A DNA stretch of 64,000 nt. Source: Psychrobacter sp. I-STPA10 (GTDB taxonomy: Bacteria; Pseudomonadota; Gammaproteobacteria; Pseudomonadales; Moraxellaceae). A program made the translations under genes and the position numbers. Positions 59,326-64,000 of the stretch are shown here, in pieces. Under the pieces are notes generated by a model. The model had not been told where the DNA came from and ran no database searches. It saw only the letters and a list, made by a program, of their open reading frames with translations. The stretch spans positions 1-64,000 of the forward strand of contig NZ_VFYU01000032.1 of NCBI RefSeq assembly GCF_021012795.1, given 5' to 3'. Every line of letters starts with the position of its first letter. Within the stretch, counting starts at the first letter, position 1.

Positions 59326-59700
59326 ATGCATAAATTGATGATTGTCGACGATTCTAACATCATGCGAAATCGTATTGAACGAAGCTTTAAAGAAGATAAT
59401 ATCGAAATTGTTGCCACTGCTGGCGATGGCGTAGAAGCATTAAAAGAATTTGATCTGCATCAACCTGACTTAATTACCATGGATTTGACCATGCCGCATA
59501 TGGATGGTCTTGAATGTATTCAAAAAATTATTGCTAAAGAGACAGGGGTTAGTATTTTGGTTGTCTCCGCATTGAGCGATAAGGCAACAGCTTTAAAAGC
59601 CCTTAAATATGGCGCACGTGGATTTTTGTGTAAGCCCTTTGGTGAAGAGGAATTAGTTAATGCTTTGAATAAATTGATTAAATATCAGTTAAAACGCTAA
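59326..59700 (+). CDS. Single-domain CheY-like response regulator, second copy
   Basis: 124 residues. The receiver has Asp8/Asp9, Asp53 (TMDLTMP), VVSALSD and Lys103 (LCKPF), positions identical to the first receiver and with largely matching flanks (KLMIVDDSNI, MDGLECI). It has no output domain. It ends its operon; the next gene is 390 bp away. Cross-talk with the two CheX proteins of the other locus is plausible but unproven. Confidence 0.9.
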   Translation: MHKLMIVDDSNIMRNRIERSFKEDNIEIVATAGDGVEALKEFDLHQPDLITMDLTMPHMDGLECIQKIIAKETGVSILVVSALSDKATALKALKYGARGFLCKPFGEEELVNALNKLIKYQLKR

Positions 59701-59708
59701 AGGTTTGA

Positions 59709-59815
59709 ATCCTACTCTCAACTTGATTGACTCAATTAAAATATAACCCATCCCCAATCCTTTCTTTAAAATAGGGGCAGGACGGCAGGACTTAAAAGCC
59801 AGCTCCTTCCCCTAA
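59709..59815. repeat. Degenerate C/G-rich repeat related to 46711-46814
   Basis: Read on the reverse strand it ends CAAGTTGAGAGTAGG, like 46801-46814, and contains GGGGAAGGAGCTGGCTTTTAA-type blocks that parallel the AGCTGG and TTAAAA blocks there. Hairpins are imperfect. The rest of the gap 59701-60090 shows nothing. Confidence 0.5.
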
Positions 59816-60090
59816 TAATGACAGTTTTATGAAGACTTATTGAGCAACTTTATAACATAAAGCTTATGCAAAAGTATGATATTCGCTTTATAAAGCGGCG
59901 AGCAATTTTTACGAAGCCTCTGGAATTACGTACAGCCAGCTCAGAGTATTAAAGGTAATGATTACCAATCGCTAATAATCTAGAAAAATGCGTAAGTTCT
60001 ATACCAAAAGGATATTGCATTGGTTATGTAAAGGGTATATAAATAAGGTGGTAAAAAATGTAACTTATTAATATTAATGGAATTTTTACT

Positions 60091-60309
60091 ATGAAATTTT
60101 TAACTATTACCCTATCATCAGCCATGCTTATGTTGTTAGCGGGCTGTGCCACCACCAGTAACCCTTGCCAATCAGACAATCCTGTGTATCAACAAAAATA
60201 TCGTGCTGCCATCGCCAATGGTCAAAGTGAACAAGCTGCACATAAAATCGCCAATGATGCGTGTGTGAATCAGCAGATGGGTGAGATGTCAAAAGAAGTT
60301 GGTTTATAA
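60091..60309 (+). CDS. Small lipoprotein, unknown function
   Basis: 72 residues with lipobox LLAGC (Cys19), leaving a mature peptide of 54 residues with two further Cys (NPCQS, DACVNQ) and a helix-prone middle (KYRAAIANGQSEQAAHKIAND). I do not recognise the family. A terminator follows about 100 bp later, so it is a single-gene unit. Confidence 0.7.
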   Translation: MKFLTITLSSAMLMLLAGCATTSNPCQSDNPVYQQKYRAAIANGQSEQAAHKIANDACVNQQMGEMSKEVGL

Positions 60310-60404
60310 ATTGATGATAACTGCTGGTGATAAAAGTTAAAAACAAGTAGGTAAGGGCAGACTACTTTTAGTTTCCATAACAGCACATATTATCACTTGT
60401 AACT

Positions 60405-60439
60405 AAAACGCTTCTGGCATAATGTTAGAGGCGTTTTTT
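60405..60439 (+). terminator. Rho-independent terminator after the small lipoprotein gene
   Basis: AAAACGCTTCT pairs with AGAGGCGTTTT (one G-U pair) around an 11-base loop and ends in six T residues. Confidence 0.82.
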
Positions 60440-60540
60440 GTATTTAATATTTAATAATCACTAGCAATCATTCAGACTTACTAACACAGTTACTGTCAAT
60501 ACAAACATAAAATGAGAAATAGTGGAAGAAGGAAAATAGC

Positions 60541-60933
60541 ATGTCCACACGTACCCAAAATCGCTCAAAAACAGTGGCAAAAGTTGCTTTGATTAGTCTA
60601 ATTGGAACAGGGGTAGCACTGCTTGCCAATGCTAAAAATATTTCAGCCAAATTAGCAGATGAGCATAATGTAAAGACATTACAGCCACAGACAATCAAAG
60701 GTGCAGTGAATAAAACAGTAGAAGTTTTTAGCTTAATGACACCGCAAGGTCAGCAGTATCATGTCTATGACCCAGAATCAATTATTGATGAGCTGGCAAA
60801 GCAACGTGGTATTTATAGTCATTATTATCAGATGGATAGGGTTTGTATCAAGGGGTTAATTAGTAAAGTGGGCAGTTATGGGCATTTAGGACAGTTTGAG
60901 CGGCAATTAACGGTGACTGGACGCTGTGATTAA
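60541..60933 (+). CDS. Uncharacterised exported or membrane-anchored protein
   Basis: 130 residues. A basic N-terminus and hydrophobic stretch (VALISLIGTGVALLANA, ~15-31) form a signal peptide or anchor; the rest is a small soluble domain with two Cys (RVCIKG, TGRC) that could form a disulphide. No family is recognised. AAGGAAAATAGC precedes the ATG. Confidence 0.6.
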   Translation: MSTRTQNRSKTVAKVALISLIGTGVALLANAKNISAKLADEHNVKTLQPQTIKGAVNKTVEVFSLMTPQGQQYHVYDPESIIDELAKQRGIYSHYYQMDRVCIKGLISKVGSYGHLGQFERQLTVTGRCD

Positions 60934-61079
60934 CTTAACTGGTGATTGACGGAACTGTTAGACTGTGTCTTAATAAAAGTCTATCCATTTATCAGTAAGA
61001 TATGGATTATATCGCAATGGAATGAATGTGACCGCTAATCAATTTTAATGATAACTTTCGCATAAACAAGGAGAGAACT

Positions 61080-61655
61080 ATGTCCACGATTACGACCGAT
61101 AAAACCTACCGCATCATGCGTGATAACTGTCAGGCAATGCTGATTGATGTACAAGAAAAACTCACTCCGCATATCTATCGCCATCAAGAAATCATCCAAA
61201 AGACAGTTACCTTACTCCAAGGGCTACAAGCATTAGATATACCAATCATGCACAATGAACAATATAAAAAGGGACTGGGTGAGACTGTCCCTGAGATTAT
61301 GGCGGTATTAGGTAATACTAAAGGGCAGCAATTTGAAAAGGTCAGCTTTAGTGTTTGCGATGATGACGAAGCATGGAACTATCTGGCACAGCAAAATCGC
61401 AATGCCGTGTTGTTATTTGGGGTAGAGACGCATGTTTGTGTGATGCAAACAGCTTTAGATTTGCTTGATAATGGCATGCAACCCATTATTATCGCTGATG
61501 CTACAGGTTCACGTAATGCGTATGACCGCAGGCAAGCCATACGTCGTATGCGCCGAGCAGGTGCGGTGATTACCACTACTGAGGCGATATTGTTTGAGTT
61601 GTGTCGTAGCTCAAAAGACCCTGCATTTAAGACCATCAGTAATTTGGTGAAATAG
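61080..61655 (+). CDS. Isochorismatase-family cysteine hydrolase
   Basis: 191 residues. The catalytic triad of the family is Asp23 (LIDVQEKL), Lys87 (FEKVSFSV) and Cys120 (ETHVCVMQTALDL). It is YcaC-like in size and probably cleaves an amide; the substrate is not predictable. AAGGAGAG precedes the ATG. The next gene starts directly after its stop codon, so the two are translationally linked. Confidence 0.88.
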   Translation: MSTITTDKTYRIMRDNCQAMLIDVQEKLTPHIYRHQEIIQKTVTLLQGLQALDIPIMHNEQYKKGLGETVPEIMAVLGNTKGQQFEKVSFSVCDDDEAWNYLAQQNRNAVLLFGVETHVCVMQTALDLLDNGMQPIIIADATGSRNAYDRRQAIRRMRRAGAVITTTEAILFELCRSSKDPAFKTISNLVK

Positions 61656-62333
61656 ATGCCATCAATTTCAATGAATAGTGATGTTGATAATACTGTAGCA
61701 AGCTTTAGTGAAACTGCTGTAGAAGGCACCACAGAAAATGTGGTAGAAAGTATGGATACCATGCAAGACATCACCCAGTTTCTACTACAGCTTGATGCGC
61801 TTAAACACATTGAGCGGCGCAGTTATATCACGGGTGGCAGTCGGCTTGAGAACTCTGCTGAGCATTCATGGCATTTAGCAATGGCAGCTTGGGCGATTGC
61901 TACCTATTTTGAGTTACCACTTAATCATGAACGCTTATTGAAGATGGCATTGGTACATGATTTGGGTGAAATAGATGCAGGTGATACCTTTTTGTATGCA
62001 CCTCAGCGTTCTGAGGCTCATCTTGCTGAGCGTCAAGGTATGCAGCGTTTACAAAATCACGCGGGGCATGGTATCAGCGATTTAGTAGCGATATGGGAAG
62101 CGCAAGAAACAGGAGCAAGCAGTGAAGCGAAGCTGATTAAAGTGGTTGATAGGCTGTTGCCATTTTTGCTTAATATCAACACAAAAGGCAGAACGTGGCA
62201 AGATTTGGGCGTTAGCCGCTCGCAAGTAGCGGCAGCACATGCGTTTATTGCCAACGAGTTTCCAATTATTCATCATTGGATATATGTGCAGATTGAACAC
62301 GCTACTAAAATGGGTTGGCTGATTGATGAGTAA
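61656..62333 (+). CDS. HD-domain phosphohydrolase (YfbR/HDDC2-like)
   Basis: 225 residues. The HD metal site is His70 (ENSAEHSWH), His101-Asp102 (LVHDLGEID) and a later Asp in KVVDRLLPF. It resembles 5'-deoxynucleotidases. The first ~35 residues are acidic and unconserved, so an internal Met (34 or 36) might be the true start. The gene starts at the base after the isochorismatase stop. Confidence 0.85.
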   Translation: MPSISMNSDVDNTVASFSETAVEGTTENVVESMDTMQDITQFLLQLDALKHIERRSYITGGSRLENSAEHSWHLAMAAWAIATYFELPLNHERLLKMALVHDLGEIDAGDTFLYAPQRSEAHLAERQGMQRLQNHAGHGISDLVAIWEAQETGASSEAKLIKVVDRLLPFLLNINTKGRTWQDLGVSRSQVAAAHAFIANEFPIIHHWIYVQIEHATKMGWLIDE

Positions 62334-62350
62334 ATGAGCAAGGCATACTT

Positions 62351-62974
62351 ATGATAACCACTATTTTAATAGGCTTAAAACGCTTAAAAAATAGGTTTAT
62401 TGCTATCGGACTGATGGTGTTTTTGAGTAGTGTTATTGCTACAGTAGCTCAAGCAGGTGTGGTCAGTTCTGGTAATAAACTGGCACATGATGCCAAAAAA
62501 CAAATCGGGGTGACGGTGGGCTATGACCCTGCTTATCGTCAGCTAGATTTTCCACGAGGTGACGTGCCTCAGCATATAGGGGTTTGTACCGATGTGGTTA
62601 TTCGTGCTTATCGCCTACAAAACATTGATTTGCAACAATTGGTCAATCACGACATGAAAAATAACTGGTCTGCTTATCCCAAAATTTGGGGGCTAAGTGG
62701 TACAGATAGCAATATTGACCATCGGCGTGTGCCCAATCTTGAGGTATTTTTTGCCCATCGTGGGCAGAGTTTATCATTAACAGATAAAAGTAGCTTTAAA
62801 GTAGGCGATATTGTGACTTGGCGACTGCCCAATGGTAACTTACCTCACATTGGCATCGTTTCTGATAAAAAAACCATGAATGGTACACCGCTGATTATTC
62901 ATAATATTGGGCGTGGGACCCAGGAAAATGATATTTTATTTGCCTATCCTATCTCAGGGCATTTTCGGTATTAA
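62351..62974 (+). CDS. DUF1287 exported protein (YijF-like)
   Basis: 207 residues with a signal peptide ending near residue 35 (TVAQAG). The mature part has the DUF1287 blocks: VTVGYDPAYRQLDFPRGD, GVCTDVVIRAYR (possible catalytic Cys), IDHRRVPNLEVFF, GDIVTWRLPNG and LPHIGIVSD with a His, reminiscent of the NlpC/P60 Cys-His fold. The function is not established; a wall-related activity is conceivable. It is 17 bp after the HD gene, likely the same operon. Confidence 0.87.
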   Translation: MITTILIGLKRLKNRFIAIGLMVFLSSVIATVAQAGVVSSGNKLAHDAKKQIGVTVGYDPAYRQLDFPRGDVPQHIGVCTDVVIRAYRLQNIDLQQLVNHDMKNNWSAYPKIWGLSGTDSNIDHRRVPNLEVFFAHRGQSLSLTDKSSFKVGDIVTWRLPNGNLPHIGIVSDKKTMNGTPLIIHNIGRGTQENDILFAYPISGHFRY

Positions 62975-63112
62975 AACTCAGCTATTGAAGCCATGCCAAT
63001 AAAACTATACTATTAAAATCATATCATCAACATCATGGTTAAAATAATCTTATCTTAAATTCAAGCACTCAATACTCACTGCCGACTTAGTAGTTGTTGC
63101 CAGTTCAATCTT

Positions 63113-63454
63113 ATGAAAAAATCAACGCTTATTATATTAACCAGCATTTGTGTCATTGAAGTCCTGCTTTTGCTGCTATTAACACTTGCTTTGCCGCTTG
63201 GGGTATTGCCATACTTTTCTGATTTATACCGTTCTTTTGGCGCAAAGCCACATCAGAGTTATTTTATTTTACAACGATTTGCTCATCTGCTGTGGTTATT
63301 GCCAATACTGGATATTGGGCTATTGCTGCTATCAGTACTGGCTAAAAAAAAGACATGGTTTTTTTTATTAATGGGATTTGTGTTATTGCAAGCTGTGATG
63401 ATATTAATCCCATTATATAGTGGGGTGTTTATCATACCAACAATAACGAATTAA
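63113..63454 (+). CDS. Small membrane protein, unknown function
   Basis: 113 residues with three predicted helices (~6-30, ~55-77, ~82-107). Leu-rich with the loop SDLYRSFGAKPHQSYF. I do not recognise a family. No clear ribosome site is seen, so the start is provisional. It is convergent with psd. Confidence 0.55.
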   Translation: MKKSTLIILTSICVIEVLLLLLLTLALPLGVLPYFSDLYRSFGAKPHQSYFILQRFAHLLWLLPILDIGLLLLSVLAKKKTWFFLLMGFVLLQAVMILIPLYSGVFIIPTITN

Positions 63455-63477
63455 GCTTTCTATTCTTGTACTGAGAT

Positions 63478-64000
63478 TCAAATATTCGCACCTGCCATTT
63501 TTTGTGAAGAGACACTGGCAGTCCCCATCAGCTCACCCATTTTAATCACAGATTCATGCTGTAAACCGACTTGCCACTGTGTATTGGCAGCCTCAGGCAA
63601 AATCACAATGGCGGTTGAGCCTAAATAAAACCTTCCTAATTCATCGCCTTTTTTTAGTGGTATATGATGCGTTTGTTCTTGTATGGTAGTTGTACTACGT
63701 TTCATTTTGCCTGTAGCAACCGTTTCGATGCCAGCAACAATCATTGCACCAACTAAGACCACAGCGGCAGTGCCAAATTCGGTATCAAATAAGCATACCA
63801 TGCGCTCATTGCGCGCAAATAAATCAAGCACATTATCGGCAGTGGTGTTATTAACCGAAAATAATGTACCGGGAAGATAGCGGGTTTTGATGAGTGTGCC
63901 ATCAAAGGGCATATGCACTCGGTGGTAGTTGCTTGGTGCTAGATAGACGGTGGCAAACGTGCCATTTTGAAAATATCTGCCTTCTTCGATTGAGGCAAGT
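63478..64000 (-). CDS. psd: Phosphatidylserine decarboxylase proenzyme, 5' part outside the window
   Basis: The frame continues to the window edge and lacks the N-terminus. It makes phosphatidylethanolamine. Seen: [20 protein letters not shown] (substrate loop with catalytic His residues), [20 protein letters not shown] and the self-cleavage motif LGST ([13 protein letters not shown]), where the Ser becomes the pyruvoyl cofactor. The alpha-chain tail after LGST is normal in length. Confidence 0.94.
   Translation of the reverse strand, partial: LASIEEGRYFQNGTFATVYLAPSNYHRVHMPFDGTLIKTRYLPGTLFSVNNTTADNVLDLFARNERMVCLFDTEFGTAAVVLVGAMIVAGIETVATGKMKRSTTTIQEQTHHIPLKKGDELGRFYLGSTAIVILPEAANTQWQVGLQHESVIKMGELMGTASVSSQKMAGANI

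Overview
This is an AT-rich gammaproteobacterial chromosome segment (about 40% G+C by eye). Gene content and order suggest Moraxellaceae, a Moraxella/Psychrobacter-type organism: tig-clpP-clpX, glnD-dapC, fadB-fadA, a CBS/DUF294 nucleotidyltransferase next to a DEDDh exonuclease, ispA-dgkA, and no flagellar or classical chemotaxis genes. No rRNA, tRNA or CRISPR array was recognised. The genus call is an inference from family knowledge.

Layout. 1-1267 is a complete IS3-family insertion sequence whose left tip is base 1 of the window. 1.5-8.3 kb carries a glutaredoxin-MauE fusion, a lipase-like lipoprotein, a small lipoprotein, a DODA-type dioxygenase, rlmH, a DUF421 protein and a macrodomain hydrolase, punctuated by small non-autonomous mobile elements. 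8.3-18.2 kb is a leftward housekeeping block: dacB, exonuclease, CBS/DUF294 protein, dapC, glnD and map. 19.2-23.2 kb encodes a membrane CheA-like kinase, a CheY-like receiver and two CheX-type phosphatases. 23.4-28.7 kb holds purE, a metallophosphatase, a 51-residue DUF1328 protein, bfd, two specialised bacterioferritin subunits and a rhomboid protease. 29.6-45 kb holds an OmpA-domain protein, nagZ, ctp, a BaiN-type flavoprotein, acs, clpX, clpP, tig and rdgB. 45.1-48 kb places an iron SOD beside a nickel SOD with its maturation protease, then a VapBC-type module. 48-55.8 kb has a YdjM-type membrane protein, a DUF72 protein, dgkA, ispA, fadB and fadA. 55.9-64 kb has a leucine-rich-repeat protein, a second CheA-like kinase plus receiver, small exported proteins, an isochorismatase-HD-DUF1287 run and the 3' part of psd.

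The most unusual content is the signalling system. Two paralogous membrane kinases have the order sensor, PAS-like, Hpt, repetitive linker, CheA-type ATPase, and lack a CheW-like domain. Each is followed by a stand-alone receiver, and one locus adds two CheX paralogues that retain the ExxN catalytic pair. No receptor, CheW or output gene lies nearby, so the output is unknown.

Oxidative-stress and iron functions cluster: Bfd, two bacterioferritins that split ferroxidase and haem-ligand residues between them, Fe-SOD and Ni-SOD. At least three families of short mobile elements sit in intergenic gaps. In two cases the insertion lies exactly in a stop codon, and the pre-insertion stop can be reconstructed from the target duplications.
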